Below, piece after piece: positions 43,424 to 52,713 of a DNA stretch of 64,000 nucleotides (its first letter is position 1; every line of letters begins with the position of its first letter). Where the stretch lies: NCBI GenBank assembly GCA_945881915.1, contig CAMCVW010000005.1, forward strand, positions 1 through 64,000, read 5' to 3'. The position numbers were made by a program, and so were the translations under genes. Under the pieces are notes generated by a model. The model saw only the letters and a program-made list of their open reading frames with translations, ran no database searches and had not been told where the DNA came from. Source of the DNA: Thermoflexus hugenholtzii JAD2. GTDB lineage: Bacteria; Chloroflexota; Chloroflexia; Chloroflexales; Roseiflexaceae.

Positions 43424-43558
43424 GGTAACCTCTCGTTCGCTAATACCATTCCTATCATACCATAGCGTCGTGTTGCAACCTGTTGCAAAGAATCGTCGTA
43501 CTATAGGGAGTCCAGTCTGACTGGACACACATCTGTCTGTTCGAACAAAGGAGCCCGC

Positions 43559-44518
43559 ATGAATTTTCAATCTCGGATTGCGTCTATTGTCGCAGTAGTA
43601 GCAGTTATTTTGGCACTCGGCGCCGCCACTACGCGCTACGCACAGATTGACGAAGGTACCCGAGGTATCATCGTTACGCAAGGAGCAGTCGAAGGAGTCC
43701 AAGAGCCCGGTTTGTTCTTTCGGTTGTTTGCCCCATTCACCAAAGTCGAAATCGTGAATGTCCGTCGCCAAACTCGCCAGATTAAACAAAACGTAGCAAG
43801 TAGTGACAAACAGCTCTACGACATTGATATCCAAGTTGACTTTAGCCGTAAAACCGCCCCCGAGGCACTCCGGGCCATGTATGGCCGTTTGGGCGTGAGT
43901 GATGAACAGTTGAATGCCCAGCTCGACGGCTTCATCAGCGAAGCAGTCAAAACTGCCAGTACACAGTTCACCCTCGACCAGGGATTGTCTGACCGTGGAA
44001 CGTTTTCACAACGCATCCGTCAATACCTGACCACTTCACCTGGCGAAGGCCAGGTTGCACCAATCGATCAGCTTTACATCAACCTCGAAGCGGTCAAAGT
44101 ACTCGACATCAATGTCGGTGAAGCGTATGCCAAGCTTTTGGCCGAAAAAGCCAATCTCGAGGTCCAAATCGAAACCGAAAACAAGCGCCGTCAGCAAATC
44201 GAAGCTGAGCAATCCAATAATCTGTTCCGCGCTGAACAAGAAGCCAAGGTTGCTTTGACAACAGAAAAGGGTCGCACCGCGGCCTCGCTCGAAGCCGCCA
44301 GCCGCGAATCGCAGGTACGCACCGTTCAGGGTCAGTCCTTCCGTCAGAACCCAGAGTTGCTCCGCTTGCGCGAGCGTGAACTGATGGTTGAAATGCTCAA
44401 GAGCGGTAACATTTGGTTCGTTGATCCCAACACTAATCTTACCCTGTTGCTCGACAAAATGGCCACTGGCACCATCTCGCCACAAGTCCTCAAAGAGACG
44501 GGCATCATCACCCCGTAA
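43559..44518 (+). CDS. SPFH/Band 7 (prohibitin-like) membrane protein
   Basis: A 319-aa protein with an N-terminal membrane anchor (about 8-26, VAVVAVILALGAATTR), a Band 7 domain (about 30-200, including IDEGTRGIIVTQGAVEGVQEPGL and a prohibitin-like IQVDFS strand) and a long Glu/Ala/Gln-rich coiled coil (about 190-265). It resembles prohibitin/HflK-C-type scaffolds that assemble rings at the membrane and modulate proteases. AAAGGAGCCCGC lies before the ATG. Monogenic, with a GAAA-loop terminator downstream. Confidence 0.85.
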   Translation: MNFQSRIASIVAVVAVILALGAATTRYAQIDEGTRGIIVTQGAVEGVQEPGLFFRLFAPFTKVEIVNVRRQTRQIKQNVASSDKQLYDIDIQVDFSRKTAPEALRAMYGRLGVSDEQLNAQLDGFISEAVKTASTQFTLDQGLSDRGTFSQRIRQYLTTSPGEGQVAPIDQLYINLEAVKVLDINVGEAYAKLLAEKANLEVQIETENKRRQQIEAEQSNNLFRAEQEAKVALTTEKGRTAASLEAASRESQVRTVQGQSFRQNPELLRLRERELMVEMLKSGNIWFVDPNTNLTLLLDKMATGTISPQVLKETGIITP

Positions 44519-44557
44519 TGATGGACGGAAGTTCATCGGACCGGTCTTGTGAACGCA

Positions 44558-44587
44558 CACGGGCGACGGAAACGTCGCCCGTGTTTT
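44558..44587 (+). terminator. GAAA-tetraloop terminator after the SPFH gene
   Basis: Perfect 11-bp stem (44558-44568 with 44573-44583), GAAA loop, then TTTT. Confidence 0.88.
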
Positions 44588-44822
44588 CATGTCCTGCGTA
44601 TACTCCATCAAACGAAGTGCTCCAGGGTGATGTGTAATGACGTTGGGGTGGGGTCGCCGTTGGGCTATAAATCCTCAATGAACGGCGGCATCACCCCATG
44701 ATTATGGATAGAAGCGCGACGTACCTGTTCATGGCAGTCACACGCGCGACGGAAACGGTGCCCGTGTTTCATGTCGTGATATATACAGCTTACAGCGTGC
44801 AGTACGGTAATGTATGGACCCT

Positions 44823-44850
44823 ATAGCCCCGCGGCGTCTCGTGGGGCTAT
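44823..44850. repeat. ATAGCCCC palindrome, second copy
   Basis: Arms ATAGCCCCGCG and CGTGGGGCTAT pair with one wobble around a 6-nt loop. The ends match the inner palindrome at 93-118, indicating a dispersed repeat. Confidence 0.65.
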
Positions 44851-44994
44851 GGAGTTGCCGTGAGAATCGGCGTACCGACGAAAACTGCCAGTGCGGTCGG
44901 TTTGTGGTGGCATTCGTGCCGAATTGCTCGGTTATCAATGATTACCCGACCAAAAATCGCTTCTCTTCGGACAACATGATGACGGTATAAAAAA

Positions 44995-45020
44995 CAGTCG
45001 CCGCACTATTGCGGCGACTG
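44995..45020 (-). terminator. Terminator of the APC permease gene
   Basis: A perfect 11-bp stem (CAGTCGCCGCA with TGCGGCGACTG) with a 4-nt loop is followed on the minus strand by six Ts. Confidence 0.9.
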
Positions 45021-45074
45021 TCCCTGTTGGAAACGTGCTGAGCATTGTATACGCAGTGATAAATCCAGCCGACG

Positions 45075-46916
45075 TTACTTGTCGAGGTGGTACGGGACGC
45101 TGACGACGACGACGTTTTTTGAGAAGAGTAACATCGTTTTTATTGCCAGTGCCGTTTGATTATGGAGGAAGTTCTGCCACCAGCGATTGGGGATGAACTC
45201 CGGCAGCACAACGGTGACGACATCATCATGGTACCGCGATTCAATGCCGTGAAGATATTCTCGGATAGGTCGAATCAGTGAACGGTACGGCGAAGGCAAA
45301 ATTTCGAGCTCGACTCCACTCCCCCACTGTGTCCACTTTTCTTTCATTTTTGCGGTACTGCTTGCATCAAGGTCAATATACAGCGCGCGGATATTATCAT
45401 TCGTCAGCGAAAGGCCGTATTGGAGGGCTGGGATAACGCCGCGGTGCACACCACTCACCAGAACAACCACGGTGTGACGGCGCAACGCAACCGGTGCTGC
45501 CGCTTCTGCCAGCGAGAGTTGGTTGGCAACATCGAGGTAGTGTGTGCGAATTTGGTATAGCAAAAAAACCACTACCGGGATAATCAACAAAACCGACCAG
45601 GCGCCTTGATTGAATTTTGTGACCGCGATGACGACAAAAACCAACGCCGTGATACTCGCTCCGACGGCATTGATTGTCATGTTACGAATCCAACCCGCCG
45701 TCTTCAGACGCCGCCAGCGCTGCACCATGCCGTACTGCGACAACGTGAACGCCGCGAATACTCCTAATGCATATAAGGGTAACAATGCTTGTTCGCGTGC
45801 ATTAAACGCAACCACCAATATTGCTGAGACGATTCCGAGGAACAACACACCATTCGAAAAGACCAATCGGTCGCCTCTCTGCGCAAATTGCCGTGGCAAA
45901 AACCGATCAATCGCCAAAAAGTACGACAAACGGGGGAAGTCGGCATATGCCGTATTCGACGCGAGGATGAGAATCATCATCGTAGCAGCTTGAATGATGT
46001 AATAAAAGACGGAACTTCCACCAAAGATTGCCCGTGCGAGCTGCGAGTTTACTGTTTCGGGTTCGGCCGCACCGTCAGGTACGACGTTATACAAACTTGC
46101 AAGAATCGTGATGCCAATAAACATAAGACTCAAAATGACAGCCATTATCGTCAGCGTCGTCGCTGCATTGCGTGCCTGCGGCTGTTTAAATGCCTGTACT
46201 CCATCACTAATTGCTTCGATACCCGTCAAAGCGGTACACCCTGATGCAAATGCGCGCAGGATCAAGAACCATCCGAGCGTCTGGTTAAACTCTGCATGGA
46301 CTATTTCAGGAGGCGGTGCAGGAATCAGTGTCCCCGTGCTGTAGCGGTACAACCCGACGAGAATCATTGCAAACATACTCACAATAAAGAGGTATGTCGG
46401 CACGGCGAAAAGTGCGCCGGACTCTTTGAGCCCACGCAAATTTACTAAACTCAACAGCGCTATCAAAATGAGTGCAATAGCAGTTCGGTGTTGATCGAGC
46501 TCGGGGAGCGCGGATGTAATCGCTGTGACTCCGGCAGAAATACTCACTGCGACGGTCAAAATATATGACGTCATCAACGAAACCGCGGCAATGAGTGACG
46601 GCAACGTCCCGAGATTCTCGCGAGAGACGATGTAGGAACCACCCCCGTTTGGGTACGCGTTGATCGTTTGGGTGTACGAAAAAGATACGATGATGAGCAG
46701 GAGAGTGATTCCGGCTGCAATAGGAGTTGCAAGGCCGAGGGCTTCACGGTTTGCAAACATCAACGCAATCAAAATAGCCTCGGTGGCATACGCAACCGAA
46801 GAGAGGGCATCAGAAGAAAAAACAGCAAGAGCCGTTCTTTTGGGGATGCGTTCATGGGCGAGTTGTTCGTTGGCCAGGGGCTTACCGACCAAAATGCGCT
46901 TCAGCGTTCCTAACAT
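45075..46916 (-). CDS. APC-superfamily amino-acid/cation permease
   Basis: A 613-aa membrane transporter. It begins with the cytoplasmic KRILVGKPLANEQLAHERIPKRTALAVFSSDALSSVAYATEAIL segment typical of a group of large APC proteins. About twelve helices occupy residues 30-470, with a substrate-side YPNGGGSYIVSRENLG motif. A C-terminal cytosolic domain of about 140 residues (HTVVVLVSGVHRGVIPALQYGLSL...) follows, as in KUP-like and related proteins. The substrate may be an amino acid or potassium. Start taken at ATG 46916; a GTG three codons upstream is also possible. Six bases separate the upstream photolyase stop region from its extended frame, so the two may be co-transcribed. Confidence 0.83.
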   Translation of the reverse strand: MLGTLKRILVGKPLANEQLAHERIPKRTALAVFSSDALSSVAYATEAILIALMFANREALGLATPIAAGITLLLIIVSFSYTQTINAYPNGGGSYIVSRENLGTLPSLIAAVSLMTSYILTVAVSISAGVTAITSALPELDQHRTAIALILIALLSLVNLRGLKESGALFAVPTYLFIVSMFAMILVGLYRYSTGTLIPAPPPEIVHAEFNQTLGWFLILRAFASGCTALTGIEAISDGVQAFKQPQARNAATTLTIMAVILSLMFIGITILASLYNVVPDGAAEPETVNSQLARAIFGGSSVFYYIIQAATMMILILASNTAYADFPRLSYFLAIDRFLPRQFAQRGDRLVFSNGVLFLGIVSAILVVAFNAREQALLPLYALGVFAAFTLSQYGMVQRWRRLKTAGWIRNMTINAVGASITALVFVVIAVTKFNQGAWSVLLIIPVVVFLLYQIRTHYLDVANQLSLAEAAAPVALRRHTVVVLVSGVHRGVIPALQYGLSLTNDNIRALYIDLDASSTAKMKEKWTQWGSGVELEILPSPYRSLIRPIREYLHGIESRYHDDVVTVVLPEFIPNRWWQNFLHNQTALAIKTMLLFSKNVVVVSVPYHLDK

Positions 46917-47032
46917 CTCATTCACTTTCAGATAGTACGTTTGGGCCAGTATCCATGTGTGTAAAACATTAGCCGACGAATGATAGCACTCCGCGCGGAT
47001 TATACCAAATCCGCACGCGACACACACTCGAT

Positions 47033-48472
47033 TCAGGTCTGTATATCAGTCGCCGCAGCGCGAACGGCTTTATAGAGCTCCAACGCGCGTACGCGTTGGG
47101 TCGCATGGTCGACAATCGGTGCAGGATATGCCTCGCCGATTATACACCCGCAACTTCGTTGGAGTGCAACCGGCATATTCCACGGCGCATGGATGTACTT
47201 TGCCGGTACGTTTATCAACGCAGGGATGTATTTTTTTACATACGCACCGTCTGGATCGAAGCGCTCACCCTGGCTACTGGGATTAAAGATACGAAAATAT
47301 GGCTGTGCATCGGTGCCCGTCCCCGCAGCCCACTGCCAGCCACCGTTGTTCGAAGCTGTATCGCCGTCGAGCAGGTGTTGCATAAAGAACTGCTCGCCCC
47401 AGCGCCAGTCAATCAGCAGGTCTTTGGTGAGGAACGAGGACGTGACCATGCGCGCGCGATTGTGCATCCACCCTGTCGAAACAAGTTGGCGCATGGCTGC
47501 GTCGACAATCGGGTAGCCGGTCGTTCCCGTGCACCAGGCTTCATACAACGCGGGATTGTTTTCCCATGCAATACCGTCGTATTGTGGCCGGAATGCGCCC
47601 GTGAGGACGTGGGGGAAGTGGGCGCTGATATGGGTATAAAAATCCCGCCAGGCGAGTTCACTCAGCCAGACTTCACCGCCTGAACGACTGTCCGACGGTG
47701 TCGCCTGTGCATCGGCTTGCCACGCCAACCGCGTGCACGATTGTACCGACACGATACCGAAGCGCAGGTACGGCGACAGCATACTTGTGCCCGCCTGCGC
47801 CAGCATGTCGCGACCGCTGTTGTACTGCGCGATGGCACGTTGCCCAAATCGCTCCAGTAGACGCGCCGCATATGCTGCGCTCGTATCAGGAATGGCAATG
47901 GGTGAAGCTGGCCATGTGGGGAATACCGGATCCGGTCGCGTCTGCGGAGTTGCGACGAATTGCGGTGTAGGAAGCGGATCTGCCAACCGGAGTTCAGCAC
48001 GCCATCGTCGATAAAACGGCGTAAACACCGTGTACGGTGTGCCTGTACCGGAACGGATACGGTCCACCGGCACGAGAATTTGGGTGTCACTGGTGTGGAC
48101 CGGGATTCCCATGTGCGCGAGTGCTGCGGTGACACTCCGGTCGCGCGCTTTGCCCCACGGCGTGGGATCAGACTGCCAGCTCACCGCCTGGACTCCATGT
48201 GTCTGTGCATACTCCGGGATGATCGTGCGTGGGTCACCGTAGAGAATGACCAATCCACTCCCTGCCGCCTGTAATTCTGCGTGTAAAGTCGTCAAGCGGT
48301 GGTGTAAAAATGCTAATCGTTGGGCGCCGACCCGCTTGGAGTGGACCAGCATGGGATCGACCACAAAGACCGCAATCACCTGCCCTGCAGCGCGCGTACA
48401 CGCGTCCGATAGGGCGGAATTATCATGGAGGCGTAGGTCACGCCGGAACCAGTGAAGTATCGGCTGGGCCAT
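47033..48472 (-). CDS. phr: Class I CPD-type deoxyribodipyrimidine photolyase
   Basis: A 479-aa light-dependent DNA repair flavoprotein. The N-terminal antenna domain starts PILHWFRRDLRLHDNSAL. The FAD-binding domain contains LAWRDFYTHIS, GYPIVDAAMRQLVSTGWMHNRARMVTSSFLTKDLLIDWRWGEQ, and NNGGWQWAAGTGTDAQPYFRIFNP, including the tryptophans of the electron-transfer chain and the active-site Asn/Glu region. It uses blue light to split cyclobutane pyrimidine dimers, which suits a light-exposed phototroph. A cryptochrome role cannot be excluded. Confidence 0.94.
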   Translation of the reverse strand: MAQPILHWFRRDLRLHDNSALSDACTRAAGQVIAVFVVDPMLVHSKRVGAQRLAFLHHRLTTLHAELQAAGSGLVILYGDPRTIIPEYAQTHGVQAVSWQSDPTPWGKARDRSVTAALAHMGIPVHTSDTQILVPVDRIRSGTGTPYTVFTPFYRRWRAELRLADPLPTPQFVATPQTRPDPVFPTWPASPIAIPDTSAAYAARLLERFGQRAIAQYNSGRDMLAQAGTSMLSPYLRFGIVSVQSCTRLAWQADAQATPSDSRSGGEVWLSELAWRDFYTHISAHFPHVLTGAFRPQYDGIAWENNPALYEAWCTGTTGYPIVDAAMRQLVSTGWMHNRARMVTSSFLTKDLLIDWRWGEQFFMQHLLDGDTASNNGGWQWAAGTGTDAQPYFRIFNPSSQGERFDPDGAYVKKYIPALINVPAKYIHAPWNMPVALQRSCGCIIGEAYPAPIVDHATQRVRALELYKAVRAAATDIQT

Positions 48473-48902
48473 AGGTGTTCCTCATCGCGTGCGATAATAT
48501 CTCGTATTGTAGCGATTTCGCTGCATGCGCGTATACAAATCCACACATGCGAAATGTGATTCGAAGGGTCAGACCAGAAAATTAGTCTCGGTTGCGGTAA
48601 TCCTTAGGAGCGTAACCCGATCGACCAGGATGGGTGGGTCCTCTGCGGGAATCGAACACGATTTTTTCGGACGCTGTGGCGCAGGAGTACTCGTCGCAGC
48701 GAGACTGCAAGGTTTGGGCGACGGACATATGTATTGACAACACTGCTGCGAGAACGTGATGCAGTGTTCATCGCGGTGTAAAGTTCTGTGAAAAGTGGCA
48801 ACCCAGCACATTGCCTTATCTGCGCTGGGGCTCTGTGTCATGGAATCGAATCTTCAATCGAGTGGGAACGGAATCGATCGATATGCAAGGCAAGGAACGA
48901 CA
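48473..48902. other. Gene-free interval upstream of the thioesterase
   Basis: About 430 bp with no convincing coding frame. An 8-bp inverted repeat, AACACTGC/GCAGTGTT, lies near 48739-48768. On the minus strand a T-arm-like TTCGATTC stretch lies near 48650, but no cloverleaf can be drawn. Confidence 0.5.
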
Positions 48903-49394
48903 ATGACGGAACAACAACGCCTCGTGACATGGCAAAGTCCATCCCTCTATACGGATCAACTCCACACATTGAGCGGCGCAGAATATGTCGCTGCAGTCCG
49001 CCGTGGCGACATCCCCATGTCTCCGATGCTCAAACTCTTGGATATCCACGGCCAAGAGTCAGCTACAGGGCTGGCAGTATTCACCGTTGTACCGCAGGAA
49101 TTTCATCTGAACCCGATGGGCATGGCCCACGGCGGGTTAGCGTGTGCCTTATTGGATACGGCGATGGCCGTGTCGGTTATCTCTACCTTGCCACGCGGTG
49201 TTGGCTATGTCACACTCGAAATCAAGGTCAATTTCATCAAGCCGATGACAATGGACAAAGGTGAACTCCGTGCAGAAGGGCATGCACTGCATGTGGGCAG
49301 TCGGACGGCCACCGCAGAGGGCAAAATACTCGATGCAGCCGGCGCACTCTATGCCCACGGCACCACCACATTGTTGCTGATGCGCCCTGCCTAG
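48903..49394 (+). CDS. PaaI/YdiI-type hotdog acyl-CoA thioesterase
   Basis: A 163-aa hotdog-fold thioesterase. The family signature NPMGMAHGGLACALLDTAMAVSV has the HGG with the catalytic acidic residue on the following helix, then VTLEIKVNFIKPM and the final strands ending GTTTLLLMRPA. It hydrolyses aromatic or other acyl-CoAs. The ATG at 48903 has AAGGAACGAC upstream and gives the usual length. It converges on the ECF operon; the two stop codons share the palindrome CTAG (49391-49394). Confidence 0.88.
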   Translation: MTEQQRLVTWQSPSLYTDQLHTLSGAEYVAAVRRGDIPMSPMLKLLDIHGQESATGLAVFTVVPQEFHLNPMGMAHGGLACALLDTAMAVSVISTLPRGVGYVTLEIKVNFIKPMTMDKGELRAEGHALHVGSRTATAEGKILDAAGALYAHGTTTLLLMRPA

Positions 49395-51088
49395 CGCAGT
49401 CCTTCTGCAGCGGTGATACACACATGCAGCGCCGTTCCTGCAGTAATGCCGCAACGTCGTGCCACGTCAAAACCCAACGGCAACCCGACCTGTTCTGCGA
49501 GCACATCAATCTGTGTATCAGTCAATTCTGTCCAACGTGCATCGAGGATGATTCGCCCACCCGCCAATAAAATCACCCGATCCGTCTGAGTAGCGCAGAA
49601 ATTCAAGTCATGCGTGACGAGTACCACCGTGCGACCGGCAGCGGTACACGCACTGATGGCCTCGGTCAGTGTTTTGATGCTGTCATCGTCGAGGCCCGCA
49701 GTCGGTTCGTCGAGGGCAATGATATCGCTCTCGAGTGCCATGATTGCTGCAGTGGCTACCAGTCTCCGACGTGCCACGGGCAAGTCGTACGGGTGGGTAC
49801 CAGCGTCCGACTGCAATGCACAGACCGCCAACGCAGATTCAACTCGCCGTGTCTGTTCTGCGCTCGTAATTCCCAACAACGATGGTCCGTACGCTACCTC
49901 GGCCTGCACCGATGCAGCAAAGAGTTGATTACGGACATCTTGAAAAACGATACTCATCTGTTGCGCAAGCGTGCCTGGCGCTCGTTTGCCAATCGGTATA
50001 CCGTTCACTGACACCGTCCCTGCGTGCGGCCGTAACAGTCCATTGAAGTGTCGCAACAGGGTGCTCTTGCCGGCGCCATTGCGACCGAGCAAAGCAATCC
50101 GTTCACCCCGATAGAGCATCAGATCAACATCCGTCAGTACTGGAATTCCATTGGGATACGCAAATTGAACCGAGGCACATTCCAAAACCGGTTGGGCGGG
50201 TATCGCGTCTGATGCTGCTCTCAATGGCTTCGTGAACGGTGGGGGTTGCGTCGTTGGATCAATTCCCGCCACAAGCTCGTCGATCGTCGTCGCCGGTGCC
50301 GTGTCACGCCAGATTCCCGATTTTGTAGCGAAAGTCGACAACCGCAGGGCATATGATCGGCCCAATGCAGCGCCTGCAGACCCGATGATGTCGGCGGGCG
50401 GACCATCGGCATGCATCTGACCTTTATTCAGTACCAGCACACGGTCAGCATACGCAGCCACCCAATCGAGGTGCTGTTCAGCCACGATGATGGTTTTGCC
50501 GGTCGCCGCAAGCTGGCGTAGGGTCACTCCCAGTGCTGCAACGGTCGGTGGGTCGAGTTGCGCGGTCGGTTCGTCAAATACCAACACCGGCGGATTGAGT
50601 GCGAGTGCAGCAGCGATGACCATGCGTTGCTGTTGCCCGCCCGATAACTGGAACGGAAATCGTTCAGCGAGGTGCGCGATTTCCATCGTGATGAGTGCCT
50701 CGGTCACACGTCCGCGGATTTCTGCAACGGGGAAGCCCAGGTTCTGCAACGCAAATCCGACTTCACCGGCGACGGTGTCACACACACCCGAAATCTGCGT
50801 ACTAGCCTGACTCAGCACGACTGTGACGTGTGGTAACAGCGCATGCACACTGGCATCAAGAGGTGATTGACCATCCACGACTGCAGTTCCCGAGACTACT
50901 CCACGGAAGAACTGCGGCATAAACCCGGCGAGCAACGCACATAACGTGCTTTTGCCAGCTCCCGCCGGTCCGATAATTGCGGTGACGGTGCCGGACTCGA
51001 TCTGCATGGTCAGTCCATGTAACGCGGGAGTGGAGCGTCGTGCATAGGTAAATGTCAAATCGGATGTGCTGACAATCGTGTCGTTCAT
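49391..51088 (-). CDS. Fused energy-coupling-factor ATPase (EcfA-EcfA')
   Basis: A 565-aa protein with two ABC domains that together power an ECF vitamin-type importer. Domain 1 (about 8-235) has Walker A GPAGAGKST, signature [15 protein letters not shown] and Walker B VLVFDEPTAQLD. Domain 2 (about 315-545) has Walker A GRNGAGKST and Walker B IIALDEPTAGLD, but its signature is degraded to DLPVARRRL. Such asymmetry leaves one efficient ATP site. The ATG overlaps the EcfT stop by four bases (ATGA). Confidence 0.92.
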   Translation of the reverse strand: MNDTIVSTSDLTFTYARRSTPALHGLTMQIESGTVTAIIGPAGAGKSTLCALLAGFMPQFFRGVVSGTAVVDGQSPLDASVHALLPHVTVVLSQASTQISGVCDTVAGEVGFALQNLGFPVAEIRGRVTEALITMEIAHLAERFPFQLSGGQQQRMVIAAALALNPPVLVFDEPTAQLDPPTVAALGVTLRQLAATGKTIIVAEQHLDWVAAYADRVLVLNKGQMHADGPPADIIGSAGAALGRSYALRLSTFATKSGIWRDTAPATTIDELVAGIDPTTQPPPFTKPLRAASDAIPAQPVLECASVQFAYPNGIPVLTDVDLMLYRGERIALLGRNGAGKSTLLRHFNGLLRPHAGTVSVNGIPIGKRAPGTLAQQMSIVFQDVRNQLFAASVQAEVAYGPSLLGITSAEQTRRVESALAVCALQSDAGTHPYDLPVARRRLVATAAIMALESDIIALDEPTAGLDDDSIKTLTEAISACTAAGRTVVLVTHDLNFCATQTDRVILLAGGRIILDARWTELTDTQIDVLAEQVGLPLGFDVARRCGITAGTALHVCITAAEGLR

Positions 51089-51837
51089 GGCAAGTACCTG
51101 ATTCCGAATGTTCCTACGACGAGGAGGATGAGCGCCCCGATGCACAGGGTCCGAGCGACATGCTGGCGGCGAGAGTCGACGAGGACATCCATCCGGGTCG
51201 GGCGATTCGTCGCCGCAAAGGCACGTAATTCGAGTGCCATGGCGCGTTCTTCCACATCAACCAAAGCTCCGACCACCAACGGACCCACCAACGGTACCAA
51301 CGCACGGATGCGAGTCGGCAGTGAGGTAATCACCAAGCCACGTGATTGCTGTGCCTCGAGGATTGCATCAGCGCGTAACTTCATGTCGGGGATGATTTGC
51401 AGTGCCATCAGGAGGATGAATTCGATGCTCCGCGGAAGCCCTTTTTCGGCCAGTGCTTGCATCAGGAGTGCAGTAGGCGTCGTGCGAATGACAGTGAACA
51501 ACGCAGCCACGAGCGTGCAATAGCGCAATATCAAAATGCCGACCGCCGCAAGTGCATCGAGACTAATCGTCAGTCCGGCCATGCTGATGGGATTTGTCAA
51601 CGTGTCTGGTATCAATATACCGCGTATCAATAACAAAGAGACAGTTATTGGGACAAAAAACAATGGATAGACGCGGAATATGCTGCTGCGCCCTTCCGAC
51701 ACACTTGTGGTGAGCAGTGCTATGACAAACAGCAAGGCACTTACCCAAAAAGAAGGACTCAGGTAGGCACAGCCGATGAGGAGGACTGCCCACGTGAGTT
51801 TTGTGAGCGGGTGTAGTCGGTCGTAACTGCTCTGCAT
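51085..51837 (-). CDS. ecfT: ECF transporter transmembrane subunit EcfT
   Basis: A 250-aa membrane protein that couples ATP hydrolysis to the substrate-binding S component. It has about five helices and the coupling-helix motifs with Ala-Arg-x: EAQQSRGLVI and ERAMALELRAFA. It starts YDRLHPLTKLTWAVLLIG, as in many EcfT proteins. AGGAGC lies before the ATG. A strong hairpin separates it from the upstream S component. Confidence 0.9.
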   Translation of the reverse strand: MQSSYDRLHPLTKLTWAVLLIGCAYLSPSFWVSALLFVIALLTTSVSEGRSSIFRVYPLFFVPITVSLLLIRGILIPDTLTNPISMAGLTISLDALAAVGILILRYCTLVAALFTVIRTTPTALLMQALAEKGLPRSIEFILLMALQIIPDMKLRADAILEAQQSRGLVITSLPTRIRALVPLVGPLVVGALVDVEERAMALELRAFAATNRPTRMDVLVDSRRQHVARTLCIGALILLVVGTFGIRYLP

Positions 51838-51860
51838 GTCCCCTGCTCCTCAAAACAGAC

Positions 51861-51891
51861 AACCCCCACGTGCGTAGAGCACGTGGGGGTT
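51861..51891 (-). terminator. Partial terminator between the ECF S component and EcfT-EcfA
   Basis: A perfect 13-bp stem (51861-51873 with 51879-51891) and 5-nt loop; the minus strand continues GTCTGTTTTG, a weak T-rich tail. It probably ends part of the tgt-S transcript and lowers expression of the shared T and A modules. Confidence 0.75.
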
Positions 51892-51900
51892 GCCGGGAAG

Positions 51901-52695
51901 TTATTCGGCGTCGAATCGGTCACGGACACGGATGGGCAACAGATTGATAATCGCCCAGACCATCATGAACGAGGCCAACTTATCGAACGGATCAGACACC
52001 ATGCCTTGTCCCAATGTCGATGTCAAGACGGATTGACCGGCAGCCAAGAATCCGGCAACCAACACGTCCGTCCCTGAGCCATTCAATCCGCCCGAAGTAT
52101 AGGCAGAAATCGGGGCTGACACTGCAGCTGCCACGATGCCCGTCACGATGCCTGCCAAACCGATGTACCCGCCGTTTTTAATAAGCAAAAAGCCTAAAAC
52201 AGCGCCAACCACGGCTACGGCGATAAACACGATCTGGTTTGCAGCGAACAATGAACTGATGCTGATAGGTGCACCGTTTTTGTCAGCAATGGCCCAGATA
52301 TCGCCGGAGAATGTGTAGAGCGTCAGTACAAAGACCGACACCGCGACAAAGAACACGGCACCGACGACGGCACCAATCCATGCAGGGGAATTGCTGGTAA
52401 ACAAGCCACGCCGACCAAACACACCAGCCAGCAGACCGATGATTCCGGCCACAATTGCATAGGGGAGAGCGCCCGGATTGAGCGTCAGTGCCCAAATGAC
52501 TGTTCCCAACACTCCCGTCACAAATCCCGCAATCGGTCCGAGGAGTGCGCCAACCAACACGGTTCCAATAGAATCGAGGTAGATGGGCAGCTTGAGGATG
52601 GCGACGAGCTGACCGACGGCGATGTTGATGCCGATGGCCAATGCCATCAACACGATGTTCACTGGATTGGTGAACGTCTTCTGGATCTTGTTCAT
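51901..52695 (-). CDS. ECF transporter substrate-binding (S) component
   Basis: A 264-aa hydrophobic protein with about six helices. The region KLPIYLDSIGTVLVGALLGPIAGFVTGVLGTVI is typical of S components, which bind a small molecule and dock onto the T subunit. The two T/A genes follow directly. Its substrate is not readable from sequence. The preceding gene, 18 bp upstream, is tgt, which suggests queuine or another 7-deazaguanine as cargo; riboflavin-like substrates remain possible. AAAGGAG precedes the ATG. Confidence 0.82.
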   Translation of the reverse strand: MNKIQKTFTNPVNIVLMALAIGINIAVGQLVAILKLPIYLDSIGTVLVGALLGPIAGFVTGVLGTVIWALTLNPGALPYAIVAGIIGLLAGVFGRRGLFTSNSPAWIGAVVGAVFFVAVSVFVLTLYTFSGDIWAIADKNGAPISISSLFAANQIVFIAVAVVGAVLGFLLIKNGGYIGLAGIVTGIVAAAVSAPISAYTSGGLNGSGTDVLVAGFLAAGQSVLTSTLGQGMVSDPFDKLASFMMVWAIINLLPIRVRDRFDAE

Positions 52696-52713
52696 GAGAC
52701 TCCTTTGTCTAAT

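Larger units (their letters stand above)
44519..45074. other. Gene-free interval with duplicated hairpins
   Basis: There is no supported gene. The interval holds the SPFH terminator (44558-44587), a degraded copy of the same segment around 44736-44770 (the GCGACGGAAACG core recurs before CCCGTGTTTCATGTCGTG), an ATAGCCCC palindrome (44823-44850), and the terminator of the minus-strand permease. Confidence 0.7.

Noticed and set aside
48600-48730. tRNA-like T-arm (TTCGATTC on the minus strand)
   Set aside because: No matching acceptor, D or anticodon arm could be drawn; the similarity is limited to the T-loop.
48525-48737. 70-aa plus-strand reading frame
   Set aside because: No ribosome site, no homology and atypical composition; regarded as chance.
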